DNA from: Proteobacteria bacterium UBA6908 | Lineage (GTDB): Bacteria; Pseudomonadota; Gammaproteobacteria; Acidiferrobacterales; UBA6901 | Reading direction: 5' to 3' | Assembly (NCBI GenBank): GCA_002451085.1 | Contig: DKBE01000037.1 | Span: forward strand, 1,199 to 13,749 | DNA: 12,551 nt | Program-made: the position numbers and the translations under genes | In this document: positions 1 through 7,674 of the stretch, piece by piece | How positions within the stretch are numbered: position 1 is the stretch's first letter | How the letters are laid out: the number at the start of each line of letters is the position of its first letter | The notes under the pieces: model-generated | Seen by the model: the letters and a program-made list of their open reading frames with translations, nothing else | Told to the model about the DNA's origin: nothing | Database searches by the model: none

Positions 1-1271
1 GCATTGGCCAGCACCGTGGCTCCAATCGCCTCGAGATCGGCAAGCAGTCCATCACGCTCGATAGTGGCACGCACCTGCTCCGAACCCGGTGTCACCATCA
101 GCGGCACACGCGCTTTCAGGCCATGCTTGCTTGCCTCGCGTGCGATAAACGCAGCGCGGCCGATGTCTTCATAGGAGGAATTGGTGCAGGACCCGATCAG
201 TGCCGCCGAGAGTTTCGGGGGATAGTGGTTCTTTGTGACATCGGCAGGCAGCTGCGATACGCCGCGCGCCAGATCGGGGGTATGCGGACCGACCACTTGC
301 GGTTCGAGTGTCGAGAGATCGATCTCGACAATCTCGTCGTAATACTTGCCGGGTTCGGCCAGCACTTCCGGGTCAGCGGTGAGATGCGCATGAATCGCCT
401 CGGCCTGCTTGGCAATGTCACTGCGGTTCGTGGCGCGCAGGTAATCGGCCATGCGCGCATCAAATGGAAACACCGAGGTGGTCGCACCGAGCTCGGCGCC
501 CATGTTGGTAATCGTGGCCTTGGCGGTACACGACAACTCAGCCGTTCCGGGCCCGAAGTATTCGACAATCTTGTTGGTGCCGCCGGCGACCGTCAGCAAA
601 CCGGCAAGCTTCAGGATCACATCCTTGCCACTGGTCCAGCCGCTCGGCTTGCCCACGAGCCGCACGCCAATCAGCTTCGGCCACAGCAATTCCCACGGCA
701 GGCCGACCATGACGTCGACCGCGTCGGCACCGCCGACGCCAATCGCCAGCATGCCGAGACCGCCGGCATTCGGGGTGTGCGAGTCGGTGCCGATCATCAG
801 CCCGCCCGGGAACGCGTAGTTCTCCAGCACCACCTGGTGAATGATGCCCGAACCCGGTTTCCAGAAACCGAGGCCGTACTTGTTGGCGGCCGAAGCGAGA
901 AACTCGAAGACCTCATGATTGGTACTCTCCGCCACGGCGAGATCCTTGATCGCTCCCACTTTTGCGCGGATCAGGTGATCACAGTGAACAGTCGTTGGCA
1001 CCTCGGCTTCGGCTCGACCGGCCGTCATGAATTGCAGGATCGCCATTTGTGCCGTCGCATCCTGCATGGCCACGCGATCGGGGCGCAGTTGCGCCGTGGT
1101 CTTGCCCCGCTCCGGCAACTCTTTGAATGAGTCGTCCAGGTGGGCGAACAGGACCTTCTCGGCCAGCGTCAGCGGCCGGCCGACGCGTTGGCGGGCTGCC
1201 ATGATTCGAGACGGGAATTGTTCGTACACAGCGCGGATCATTGAAGCCGCGTCAGCGGGATGCTTTTCCAT
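1..1271 (-). CDS. acn: Aconitate hydratase, N-terminal 423 residues (cut by window edge)
   Basis: Aconitase interconverts citrate and isocitrate in the TCA cycle using a [4Fe-4S] cluster. The visible 423 residues begin at ATG 1271, with a purine-rich GAGAG about 8 bases upstream. Family signatures are present: a RPLTLAEK stretch near residue 32, GTDSHTPN at 161-168, GGADAVDVM at 180-188, and [12 protein letters not shown] at 359-370 holding the first cluster cysteine (Cys362). The window ends after ATVLAN, just before the expected ACGPCIG motif with the other two cluster cysteines. The N-terminus and motif context resemble the mitochondrial-type (ACO2-like) aconitases rather than E. coli AcnA or AcnB; that subfamily call is from memory of the motifs. 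The gene starts 29 bases after tRNA-Thr on the same strand, with no terminator between them, so it probably shares that transcript. Family assignment is very secure. Confidence 0.96.
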   Translation of the reverse strand, partial: MEKHPADAASMIRAVYEQFPSRIMAARQRVGRPLTLAEKVLFAHLDDSFKELPERGKTTAQLRPDRVAMQDATAQMAILQFMTAGRAEAEVPTTVHCDHLIRAKVGAIKDLAVAESTNHEVFEFLASAANKYGLGFWKPGSGIIHQVVLENYAFPGGLMIGTDSHTPNAGGLGMLAIGVGGADAVDVMVGLPWELLWPKLIGVRLVGKPSGWTSGKDVILKLAGLLTVAGGTNKIVEYFGPGTAELSCTAKATITNMGAELGATTSVFPFDARMADYLRATNRSDIAKQAEAIHAHLTADPEVLAEPGKYYDEIVEIDLSTLEPQVVGPHTPDLARGVSQLPADVTKNHYPPKLSAALIGSCTNSSYEDIGRAAFIAREASKHGLKARVPLMVTPGSEQVRATIERDGLLADLEAIGATVLAN

Positions 1272-1300
1272 GGTGACTCTCGATAGCCTTGTAATAGAAA

Positions 1301-1376
1301 TGGTGCCCACAGAGGGATTCGAACCCCCGACCCCCTGATTACAAATCAGATGCTCTACCAGCTGAGCTATGCGGGC
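1301..1376 (-). tRNA. thrU: tRNA-Thr, anticodon UGU
   Basis: This is a complete 76-base cloverleaf with an encoded 3' CCA (complement of 1301-1303). The acceptor stem GCCCGCA pairs with TGTGGGC through one G-U pair. The D arm has the usual TAGCTCAG...GGTAGAGC form. The anticodon stem TCTGA/TCAGG closes the loop TTTGTAA, giving anticodon TGT, which reads ACA threonine codons. The T arm carries GTTCGAATC. In E. coli the corresponding tRNA (thrU) is the first of four tRNAs between coaA and tufB; here it stands alone after the birA-coaX-SPOR run and before aconitase. Confidence 0.97.
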
Positions 1377-1421
1377 TAACGATGGACCGGAAATCTGGCG
1401 CCAGAAAGCAGGTTAAGTAAA

Positions 1422-1451
1422 ATTTTACGGGATGGGACAGATGCCGCGCAA
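1422..1451 (-). promoter_or_regulatory. Possible sigma-70 promoter for tRNA-Thr (and acn)
   Basis: Reading the minus strand, TAAAAT (1427-1422; five of six matches to TATAAT) lies 18 bases after TTGCGC (1451-1446; only the TTG conserved). It sits in the gap between the SPOR gene and the tRNA and would give a leader of about 40 bases before the mature tRNA. The -10 is embedded in the self-complementary TAAAATTTTA. The weak -35 keeps this tentative; read-through from the upstream operon is an alternative. Confidence 0.35.
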
Positions 1452-1460
1452 ACGGCGTGT

Positions 1461-2147
1461 CTAACCATCCGTTTCCGCCGGACAACTGTTATCACCCACC
1501 TCAATACCGCCGGCACCCCAGTCGTGGCCGCGTAATCGAGCCAGATCCTCGTCGGCCGGCTCGGAAAGCCGAAGGTCGAGCCAGGTCAGTGTTTCATTGC
1601 GATAACGGATTTCCTGCCGGGTTTCAACGCCCTTGCGGGCCAGCTCCTGCTGGCGCTGATTGGCATTCTCAATTCGGTTGTACAGGCCCAGCGAGATCGC
1701 CGGTTCACCCTGTGCGTCCTGCATGATCAGCACATCCCGCACTCCTTTCTCGATCAGCGTCTTTAAGCTTGCTTCGGCCTGCTCACGGTTCTCAAACGGA
1801 CCGAGGTGCACCCAGAAGCTGTTCACGACCCGGCGCTCCTCGCGGTGCGGGGTGGCTTCGAATTTTTCATCGGCCAGCCAGCGTGTCGCCGGCGCGACCG
1901 CCTCGGCCGGCAGCGGCCCGATACGGATGCAACGCTCACGCGGTTTTGCCGCCACCAATGGCGTTGGTGGCCGTTCATTGCGGCGCGACTTCAAGGCCAC
2001 GCCCGGAGTGTTCAGCGGCACCATCAACTCCGGATGAAACAACGGACGCGGTGCCACCGTGATTCCGGGCTCGGCCCGATACCAGCTGGCCCACATGAAC
2101 AAGCCAATATTAACCAGCACCAGCACGGCAAAGATCCAGCGCTTCAT
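1461..2147 (-). CDS. Single-pass membrane protein with a SPOR domain
   Basis: The 228-residue product has a short cytoplasmic start (MKRW), one hydrophobic segment at about residues 5-20 and a Pro/Arg-rich periplasmic linker. A C-terminal SPOR-like region (about 106-190) contains FWVHLGPFENREQAEASLKT and a LGLYNRIENANQRQ stretch typical of the fold. SPOR domains bind denuded septal peptidoglycan glycan strands, so a periplasmic cell-wall or division role is likely but its exact function is unknown. The ATG overlaps the coaX stop in an ATGA arrangement, a sign of translational coupling. SPOR proteins in this place after birA-coaX also occur in Pseudomonas and relatives. The acidic tail after residue 195 has no recognisable motif. 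Confidence 0.85.
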   Translation of the reverse strand: MKRWIFAVLVLVNIGLFMWASWYRAEPGITVAPRPLFHPELMVPLNTPGVALKSRRNERPPTPLVAAKPRERCIRIGPLPAEAVAPATRWLADEKFEATPHREERRVVNSFWVHLGPFENREQAEASLKTLIEKGVRDVLIMQDAQGEPAISLGLYNRIENANQRQQELARKGVETRQEIRYRNETLTWLDLRLSEPADEDLARLRGHDWGAGGIEVGDNSCPAETDG

Positions 2148-2881
2148 GGGGTCTGCTCCGCAATGCGCGCCACGCCTTCAAGCACCAGATCGGGGGCATG
2201 CGTCGACACATGCCGCAACAACACACGTACGGCGGGCGCATCTCCACCGGTGATCAATACAACCGGTTCAATCCCAAGCGTCGCTGATTGCTCATCGAGG
2301 ATCCGATCAATCGCCCCCACCAGCCCATAGAGCGTACCGGTCGCCACGCCATCGGCCGTAGTGCGCGCCAGACAGCAATCCGGCTGTCCGGAACTGGGCG
2401 CTATCTGCTGGGTCCCCTGCGTCAGGGCCTGGCGCTGCAATACCAGGCCCGGAAGAATCACGCCGCCCCGATAGAGCCCGGTGGCATCCAGGGCATCAAT
2501 CGTCACGGCCGTGCCGCAATCAGCGACGCACACCGCACCGGTGATGCGTCTGCGGGCGGCAATCAGCGCAGCCCACCGGTCGGCGCCGAGCCGCCCGACC
2601 TCTTGATATGAATTCTCCACGCCGCATTGTTGCTTGGTTGCATTGATCTGTACCAGCGGAATTGCCCATCGAGACTGAAGCCATTGACTCAGCTGGCCCA
2701 GTCGATGACTGCCGGTGACACTGACGGCGATGGCCTGTGCCGGCGGCGACAAATGACCTAGTGCCGTATCCAGCGCGCGCAAAAAATCAGCGCCATAATC
2801 AAACGCGCCGCCGGGCTGGAAAACCGGATCGAGCAGTGCCCATTTGCATCGGCTGTTGCCAAGATCAAAGAGCAGCTTCAT
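2144..2881 (-). CDS. coaX: Type III pantothenate kinase
   Basis: CoaX phosphorylates pantothenate with ATP, the first committed step of coenzyme A synthesis. This 245-residue protein has the ASKHA-fold motifs expected of the family: FDLGNSRCKW at the N-terminus (Asp6, phosphate-1 loop), GADRW at 99-103, the DCGTAVTID motif at 121-129 with the catalytic-site acidic residues, GGVILPG at 139-145, and PDLVLEGVARI close to the C-terminus. Length is normal for the family. It starts 9 bases after the birA stop and overlaps the next gene by 4 bases, so the three are very probably one operon. It occupies the position of the unrelated type I kinase CoaA in the E. coli neighbourhood, a common non-homologous replacement. 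Confidence 0.96.
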   Translation of the reverse strand: MKLLFDLGNSRCKWALLDPVFQPGGAFDYGADFLRALDTALGHLSPPAQAIAVSVTGSHRLGQLSQWLQSRWAIPLVQINATKQQCGVENSYQEVGRLGADRWAALIAARRRITGAVCVADCGTAVTIDALDATGLYRGGVILPGLVLQRQALTQGTQQIAPSSGQPDCCLARTTADGVATGTLYGLVGAIDRILDEQSATLGIEPVVLITGGDAPAVRVLLRHVSTHAPDLVLEGVARIAEQTP

Positions 2882-2890
2882 GGCAAACCC

Positions 2891-3871
2891 TCAGGAGGCC
2901 GCACGCAGACTGACTTCACCAGAGTGAAACGCACGCACCTGACCGCGGGTGTCGCGCAAACGCAGGTTGCCGTGACTATCGATACCGACAACGGTACCGG
3001 ACATCCGCGTTTCGCCCAGATCCAGATGTACAGGGCAATTCTGATAGACGTGGAGACGTTCCCACTCCTCGCGGTAGGGTTCAAAACCCTGTTTGGCAAA
3101 TTGCTGAAAGGTATCTGCCAACTCATCGATCAACAACGCCGCGAGACGGTTCCGTTCAATTGGCCCGGGCAGCACTTCGCGCAGCATTGCCCAGGGCTGG
3201 TCGATGCGATCGGCGTCGGCCTCGCTAATGGCCACATTCAGCCCCAGCCCCAGCACCACCAGCGCGGGGCCGGCAGCCTCACCGCGCAGGTCCACCAGCA
3301 ATCCGGCGAGTTTGCGCCCCTGTAACAGAATATCGTTTGGCCATTTCAGGCCTGCGCCCTGCACCCCGAATTTCTCCAGCGCTTTGATCACGGCGGTGCC
3401 AGCGGCCAGACTCAAGCCGGCGAGTCCGGCCGGACCGGTTTCGAATGTCCAGCTCATGGACATCACAATGTTCTGGTATGGACTGGCCACCCAGTGGCGG
3501 CCACGTCGACCACGACCCGCCAATTGAACCTCGGCCAGACAGATACGGCACGGCCGGAATTCCCGATCGCTGTCGATCAGCTCCTGGCTCGTTGATGCAG
3601 TGCTCTCGAGCACCTCGATCTCAAGCGCCTGATCGCGGGAAGCCAATAAACCGGTGATTCGATCCGTGGACAGCGGGTCGAGGGATTCAAGGAGGCGATA
3701 TCCGCGTCCAGGAATGCAGTGGATTTCAAGTCCGGTCAACTGGAGGGCTTGCACGGCCTTGTTGATGGCCGCTCGCGTCACACCCAACTGGATACCAAGA
3801 TCGGTTCCGGAGTGAAAGGCGCCATCGGCCAGCAGGGTCAACAATGCATGACGGGTGGACATGCCCACCAT
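2891..3871 (-). CDS. birA: Bifunctional biotin ligase and biotin operon repressor
   Basis: BirA makes biotinyl-5'-AMP, transfers biotin to the acetyl-CoA carboxylase carrier protein, and represses biotin synthesis genes. The 326-residue protein has an N-terminal helix-turn-helix (about 20-60, with LGIQLGVTRAAINKAVQAL). The ligase domain carries the biotinyl-AMP binding loop GRGRRGR (119-125), KWPND (176-180), KLAGLLVDL with the biotin-contacting Lys187, and the C-terminal SH3-like domain with GIDSHGNLRLRD. The DNA-binding domain means it is the regulatory form; no target bio operon lies in the window. Two starts are possible: ATG 3871 (used here) or ATG 3862, three codons later. Neither has a strong Shine-Dalgarno site. 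It lies 27 bases after the deacetylase gene and 9 bases before coaX. Confidence 0.96.
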   Translation of the reverse strand: MVGMSTRHALLTLLADGAFHSGTDLGIQLGVTRAAINKAVQALQLTGLEIHCIPGRGYRLLESLDPLSTDRITGLLASRDQALEIEVLESTASTSQELIDSDREFRPCRICLAEVQLAGRGRRGRHWVASPYQNIVMSMSWTFETGPAGLAGLSLAAGTAVIKALEKFGVQGAGLKWPNDILLQGRKLAGLLVDLRGEAAGPALVVLGLGLNVAISEADADRIDQPWAMLREVLPGPIERNRLAALLIDELADTFQQFAKQGFEPYREEWERLHVYQNCPVHLDLGETRMSGTVVGIDSHGNLRLRDTRGQVRAFHSGEVSLRAAS

Positions 3872-3898
3872 ATTAGCAGGAAGCGTCAGGAATACGGG

Positions 3899-4741
3899 CT
3901 ACGGAGAGGAGCGTGAGAGCGTCCGAGGCTCTACCGTGTCATGCGGAAGCGCCAGCATGTCGCTCACGGTCATGAGCTTGAATCCTCTCTTTTTTAACCG
4001 GATGATAATCCGCGGCAATGCTTCCGCCGTTTTCCAGCCGCGGCCATTCATGTGCATCACAATGATGGAACCGTTCCTGGCCTGGTCAGATACGTATTCG
4101 ACCAGGCGCTTGGCCGAGATATGCGGATCCGGGTCACCCGAGGCCAGGTCGAATTGCACGCTGATCAGGCCCTGTTCCCCCACCAGTTTGGCAACCCGCC
4201 CATCCAGTTCGCCATAGGGTGCCCGAAACAGCCGCGCGGTGCGCCCGGTCAAGGTATAGAGAATGTCCTGTGTCCGGGTGATTTCCTCACGAACCCGATT
4301 ATCATCAACCCGCGTCATGTGTGGATGGAGATAGGTATGGTTCGCCAGTTCAAATTGCGGATGGCGCGCCAGTTCCATGGTCTCATCCGGATGTTCTTCC
4401 ATCCAGTTACCGCCGAGAAACAGGGTTGCCGGGACCTGCAAGTCAATCAGTGTGCGAATCACGCGCTCGTCAAACCGGCTGCTGCCCTGAGTAGAGCAGG
4501 CATCGAACGTCAGTGCGACGCGCTTTTTCCGTCGTGGACCGTGCTGAATGACTTGCGGAGGAACAGCGGCGAGCTTCGGCGCTGGCGTGAGCCCCGGCTC
4601 ACGGGCTTCGTACGGCAGTGGGCTGCCGAGGGTCTGTTCCGTGTGAAGATCAACTGGAGGTTGGCTGACACAGCCGCTTGCCAGAACGACCAGGGCCAGA
4701 CCACACAGCCTCCATATCCGGTTGGCTCTGGTCACGGCCAT
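3899..4741 (-). CDS. NodB-family polysaccharide deacetylase, predicted lipoprotein
   Basis: This is a carbohydrate esterase family 4 type protein of 280 residues from the chosen start. The reading frame is open further upstream to ATG 4840, but ATG 4741 gives an Arg-containing n-region, a hydrophobic stretch LCGLALVVL and an ASGC lipobox (Cys24), a convincing lipoprotein signal. The NodB domain spans about 75-265: TFDAC (77-82) with catalytic Asp80, HTYLH (His135, His139), FRAPYGELD (172-180), FDLASGD (197-203) and IIVMHMNG with His230. The usual second Asp of the TFDD motif, a metal ligand, is Ala81. Such enzymes remove N-acetyl groups from peptidoglycan or other glycans; the substrate is not evident. 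It is the first gene of a tight run with birA, coaX and the SPOR gene. Confidence 0.87.
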   Translation of the reverse strand: MAVTRANRIWRLCGLALVVLASGCVSQPPVDLHTEQTLGSPLPYEAREPGLTPAPKLAAVPPQVIQHGPRRKKRVALTFDACSTQGSSRFDERVIRTLIDLQVPATLFLGGNWMEEHPDETMELARHPQFELANHTYLHPHMTRVDDNRVREEITRTQDILYTLTGRTARLFRAPYGELDGRVAKLVGEQGLISVQFDLASGDPDPHISAKRLVEYVSDQARNGSIIVMHMNGRGWKTAEALPRIIIRLKKRGFKLMTVSDMLALPHDTVEPRTLSRSSP

Positions 4742-4829
4742 CGGTACACCACGGAAGAAATTCCGCGAGACACTGATAGGTGGATTGGCCTGCCTCGGCG
4801 AGGCTATACGTCCATGCATAGAATATATG

Positions 4830-4859
4830 ATAACAAACACCCTCGGACTGGACGGTCAA
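4830..4859 (-). promoter_or_regulatory. Possible sigma-70 promoter for the deacetylase-birA-coaX-SPOR run
   Basis: On the minus strand TTGACC (4859-4854; five of six matches) is followed after 18 bases by TGTTAT (4835-4830; four of six). The start site would fall near 4823, downstream of the most upstream possible ATG (4840), which supports the shorter lipoprotein start at 4741. The 180 bases between epmB and the deacetylase start hold nothing else recognisable. Confidence 0.35.
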
Positions 4860-4921
4860 CCGATACCCAAAATCTTAGCTGTCTGTTAGTACCGACTGTC
4901 ATGCAATAGTTCCCGGACACT

Positions 4922-5926
4922 TCATAGCGGCTGCTTGTAGGCAGCTCCTGCCACTTCGCGCACCAGTCGCGGCACCAAATACCCGGGAAGGCGTGACGCC
5001 ACCATGTCCAGCAGCTTTTTTGCCTCGTCCTCGCTCACCTCGAAATGGGCGGCGCCGTGCACACGATCCAGCAGGTGCAGGTAGTAAGGCAGCACCCGTG
5101 CATTGAATACCGCTTGACTCAGATCAGCCAGTGCTTCGGGGGTATCGTTGATGCCACGCAACAGCACCGACTGGTTGAGCAACACAACTCCGCTGTCGGC
5201 AAGCAGATCGCAGGCGCTTCTCACGGTGCTGTCGATTTCGTTAGCATGGTTGGCATGCACAACGATCACGGTGGCCAGTCGTGACTGGTTGAGCATGGCG
5301 CACAATTCCGGAGTCACCCGCTCGGGCAGGACAATGGGCAACCGGGTATGCAAGCGCAGGCGCCGTACATGGCTTATGGCGGTGAGCGCCTGGATAAATT
5401 CCTGAAGTCGACGGTCGGACAGCGTCAGCGGGTCGCCACCGCTCAGAATGACTTCCTCCACATCGGGATCGGCAGCGATGTGCGCCAGAGCGGCCGACCA
5501 GTGATCGGCCGAGGCCTGCGCTTCGTGATAGGGGAAATGACGTCGAAAACAATAACGACAATGCACTGCGCACGCACCGGTAGCCGTTAGCAGAACGCGG
5601 CCATGGTACTTCTGTAAAACGCCTGGGGCCCGGAGTGCCGCCAGATCGCCGACCGGGTCGACCGAATACCCGGGCACATTTCCCAATTCCTCAGCCAGTG
5701 GCAACACCTGGCGCAGCAACGGGTCGTGTCGATTGCCGCGTTGCATGCGCGCCACAAATCCGCGCGGAACCCGCAGCGGGAAGGATCGGGCCGCCGCCTC
5801 GGCCGCGGCCTGCCATTCCTGGCCAAGCCCGAGGAGCTGAAGCAGCTCGGTCGGTTCGGTCACGGCCCGGGCCAGCTCCGCCTGCCAGGCCGGTACCTGC
5901 CGAATTGTCGCGGTTCCGGGTATCAT
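4922..5926 (-). CDS. epmB: EF-P (R)-beta-lysine 2,3-aminomutase
   Basis: EpmB converts (S)-alpha-lysine to (R)-beta-lysine, which EpmA then attaches to EF-P. The 334-residue protein has the radical-SAM cluster motif CAVHCRYC (Cys119, Cys123, Cys126) followed by FRRHFPY, then LSGGDPL (161-167) and [14 protein letters not shown] (191-204), all typical of the lysine-2,3-aminomutase/YjeK family. Lys331 in the C-terminal GAAYKQPL is the probable pyridoxal-phosphate lysine by analogy with the GGGGK segment of clostridial aminomutase. The N-terminal region around [14 protein letters not shown] matches EpmB proteins and fixes the start at ATG 5926; an in-frame TAA lies four codons upstream. There is no clear Shine-Dalgarno site, and a TAAAAT lies only 9 bases before the ATG. 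It is divergent from efp, as in E. coli. Confidence 0.96.
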   Translation of the reverse strand: MIPGTATIRQVPAWQAELARAVTEPTELLQLLGLGQEWQAAAEAAARSFPLRVPRGFVARMQRGNRHDPLLRQVLPLAEELGNVPGYSVDPVGDLAALRAPGVLQKYHGRVLLTATGACAVHCRYCFRRHFPYHEAQASADHWSAALAHIAADPDVEEVILSGGDPLTLSDRRLQEFIQALTAISHVRRLRLHTRLPIVLPERVTPELCAMLNQSRLATVIVVHANHANEIDSTVRSACDLLADSGVVLLNQSVLLRGINDTPEALADLSQAVFNARVLPYYLHLLDRVHGAAHFEVSEDEAKKLLDMVASRLPGYLVPRLVREVAGAAYKQPL

Positions 5927-5948
5927 AGCGCGCTCATTTTACCCCTTT

Positions 5949-5958
5949 CTGCATGCAG
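5949..5958. repeat. 10-bp perfect palindrome in the epmB-efp divergent gap
   Basis: CTGCATGCAG reads identically on both strands and lies in the 39-base space between the two divergent start codons. Its right half merges into the efp Shine-Dalgarno sequence. It could be an operator or simply chance; no regulator is known to recognise it. Confidence 0.3.
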
Positions 5959-5965
5959 GTGTTTC

Positions 5966-6529
5966 ATGGCGACGTACAGCACGAATGAATTCAAGGCCGG
6001 ACTCAAGGTAATGATCGACGGCTATCCGGGCGCAATCGTGGAAAACGAGTTTGTAAAGCCCGGTAAAGGCCAGGCCTTCAACCGGGTCAAGATCCGCAAC
6101 CTCAAGACCGGGCGCATCATTGAACGCACCTTCAAGTCCGGCGATACCATCGAGGCTGCCGATGTGATGGATGTGGAAATGCAGTATCTCTACAGTGACG
6201 GCGAATTCTGGCACTTCATGAACCCGCAGTCCTTCGAACAGATGGCGGCCGACAAGGATGCCGTGAGCGACAACGCCAAATGGCTAAAGGAACAGGACGT
6301 GTGCATTCTCACGCTGTTTAACGGCGTACCAATCACGGTCATGCCGCCCAATACCGTGACGCTCAAGGTCGTGGAAACCGACCCGGGCCTGAAAGGCGAC
6401 ACCTCAGGTGGTGGCGGCAAGCCGGCCACGCTGGAGACTGGCGCCGTGGTGCGCGTGCCATTGTTTGTGCAAATCGGCGAGACGATCAAGGTCAACACCC
6501 GTACCGGCGAGTATCTCTCGCGGGCCTAG
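5966..6529 (+). CDS. efp: Translation elongation factor P
   Basis: EF-P binds ribosomes stalled on polyproline stretches and promotes peptide bond formation. The 187-residue product is close in length to E. coli EF-P (188) and aligns nearly colinearly. The exposed loop KPGKGQAF puts the modified lysine at Lys34 (counting Met1), the residue that receives beta-lysine. The OB domains include [15 protein letters not shown], and TDPGLKGDT and a [19 protein letters not shown] tail are conserved. The start at ATG 5966 is preceded by an AGGTG Shine-Dalgarno site. The frame is open upstream into the epmB antisense, but homology sets the start here. Its modification enzymes flank it on both sides (epmB divergent, epmA downstream). 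Confidence 0.98.
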   Translation: MATYSTNEFKAGLKVMIDGYPGAIVENEFVKPGKGQAFNRVKIRNLKTGRIIERTFKSGDTIEAADVMDVEMQYLYSDGEFWHFMNPQSFEQMAADKDAVSDNAKWLKEQDVCILTLFNGVPITVMPPNTVTLKVVETDPGLKGDTSGGGGKPATLETGAVVRVPLFVQIGETIKVNTRTGEYLSRA

Positions 6530-6551
6530 GCTCCGGGCGAAACAGGAGAAG

Positions 6552-6575
6552 GCAGGATGCACATGAGAATCCTGC
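6552..6575 (+). other. Stem-loop between efp and epmA
   Basis: GCAGGAT (6552-6558) pairs perfectly with ATCCTGC (6569-6575) around a 10-base loop. It sits just after the efp stop in a 111-base gap before epmA. There is no T-tract after it, so a full terminator is unlikely. It may be an mRNA-end stabiliser or partial attenuator giving efp more protein than epmA; that role is inference. Confidence 0.35.
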
Positions 6576-6640
6576 GCCCGCGGAATACCAGCGTTGTTAC
6601 CGGATACCCGTGAGCATTTTTCCCTGCACATTTTGCACTG

Positions 6641-7633
6641 ATGACTGAAGCCGACTGGCAGCCAACCGCCACCCTCGAGGTCCTCCGACTCCGCGCCCGG
6701 ATGCTGCAACGCCTCCGGGCGTTTTTTCTGGAACGCGACGTACTGGAAGTGGAGACGCCGGTGCTGTCAGCTGCGGCCACTCCTGACCCGGCTCTGGCTA
6801 GCCTCTCGACCCGCTACACCGGACCGCTCTTTCCAGCCGGTCAGGCCTTCTATTTACAAACTTCGCCCGAGTTTCCCATGAAGCGGCTGCTGGCGGCCGG
6901 GAGCGGATCGATTTATCAACTCTGCAAAGTGTTTCGCGACGGTGAAGCGGGTCGTCTGCACAATCCGGAATTCACCATGCTGGAATGGTATCGCGTTGAT
7001 TTCGATCACCACCAATTGATGACCGAAGTGGAGTCGCTGGTCAGACACTGCATCGATGACCACGTCCCGCTGGTGAAAAGCGAGAAGCTCACTTACCAGG
7101 AAGTCTTTCAGCGGCATCTCCAGCTGGACCCGCACACAGCGACAGCGCAGGAATTTGCTGCCGTAGCGCACCGCCACAGAATCCATCCGCCCGCTGATCT
7201 GTTTGCCCACCACGACGTGGCCATCTGGCGGGATTTACTGCTGACCCATGTCATTGAACCCCATCTCGGGCAGGGGCGTCTCACCTTCCTTCATGATTTT
7301 CCGGCCAGTCAGGCATCTCTGGCGCGTGTTCGGCCAGGCCAACCACCTCTGGCGGAACGCTTCGAGCTGTATTGGCAGGGTGTTGAATTGGCCAACGGAT
7401 TTCACGAACTGGCCGATCCTGCCGAGCAGCGCATTCGATTCGAACGTCAGCAACATGTCCGGATCGCGAGCGGGTTACCTGTCCAGCCGCTCGACGAACG
7501 CCTGCTCGCCGCGCTGACTGCGGGGTTGCCGGACTGCAGCGGGGTGGCACTCGGATTCGACCGCCTGGTGTTGCTTGCCAGTGGTGCACGCCAACTTGAT
7601 GAAGTCATGGCATTCCCCTGGACCCGGGCCTGA
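6641..7633 (+). CDS. epmA: EF-P lysyltransferase (LysRS-like)
   Basis: EpmA (PoxA/GenX/YjeA) is a class II lysyl-tRNA synthetase paralogue lacking the anticodon-binding domain; it activates (R)-beta-lysine and transfers it to EF-P Lys34. The 330-residue length fits (E. coli 325). Visible motifs are ADWQPTATLEVLRLRARML at the N-terminus, LEVETPVLS (35-43), TSPEFPMKRLL (74-84), motif 2 around FRDGEAGRLHNPEF (98-111) and LEWYR, HDFPASQASLA, GVELANGFHEL (247-257), and motif 3 GVALGFDRLVLL (301-312). The start at ATG 6641 matches the E. coli N-terminus although no good Shine-Dalgarno site precedes it. It follows efp by 111 bases on the same strand and is probably co-transcribed with it. It converges on the receiver-GGDEF gene with a 41-base gap and no visible terminator. 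Confidence 0.97.
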   Translation: MTEADWQPTATLEVLRLRARMLQRLRAFFLERDVLEVETPVLSAAATPDPALASLSTRYTGPLFPAGQAFYLQTSPEFPMKRLLAAGSGSIYQLCKVFRDGEAGRLHNPEFTMLEWYRVDFDHHQLMTEVESLVRHCIDDHVPLVKSEKLTYQEVFQRHLQLDPHTATAQEFAAVAHRHRIHPPADLFAHHDVAIWRDLLLTHVIEPHLGQGRLTFLHDFPASQASLARVRPGQPPLAERFELYWQGVELANGFHELADPAEQRIRFERQQHVRIASGLPVQPLDERLLAALTAGLPDCSGVALGFDRLVLLASGARQLDEVMAFPWTRA

Positions 7634-7674
7634 GACCTCTCCCGAAATCATCCGCCACGAATCACGGTAGCTGT

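Noticed and set aside
123..1130. Long open plus-strand frame (335 codons) opposite aconitase
   Set aside because: It is the antisense shadow of a highly conserved coding sequence; its translation is Arg/His/Gly-rich with no recognisable domain, while the minus strand encodes a clear aconitase.
1441..1460. GC-rich dyad after the SPOR gene as a terminator
   Set aside because: The stem is only 4 to 6 bp and has no T-tract on either strand, so intrinsic termination is not supported.
4052..4909. Plus-strand open frame of 285 codons
   Set aside because: It is antisense to the polysaccharide deacetylase with all catalytic motifs on the other strand; no domain is seen in its translation.
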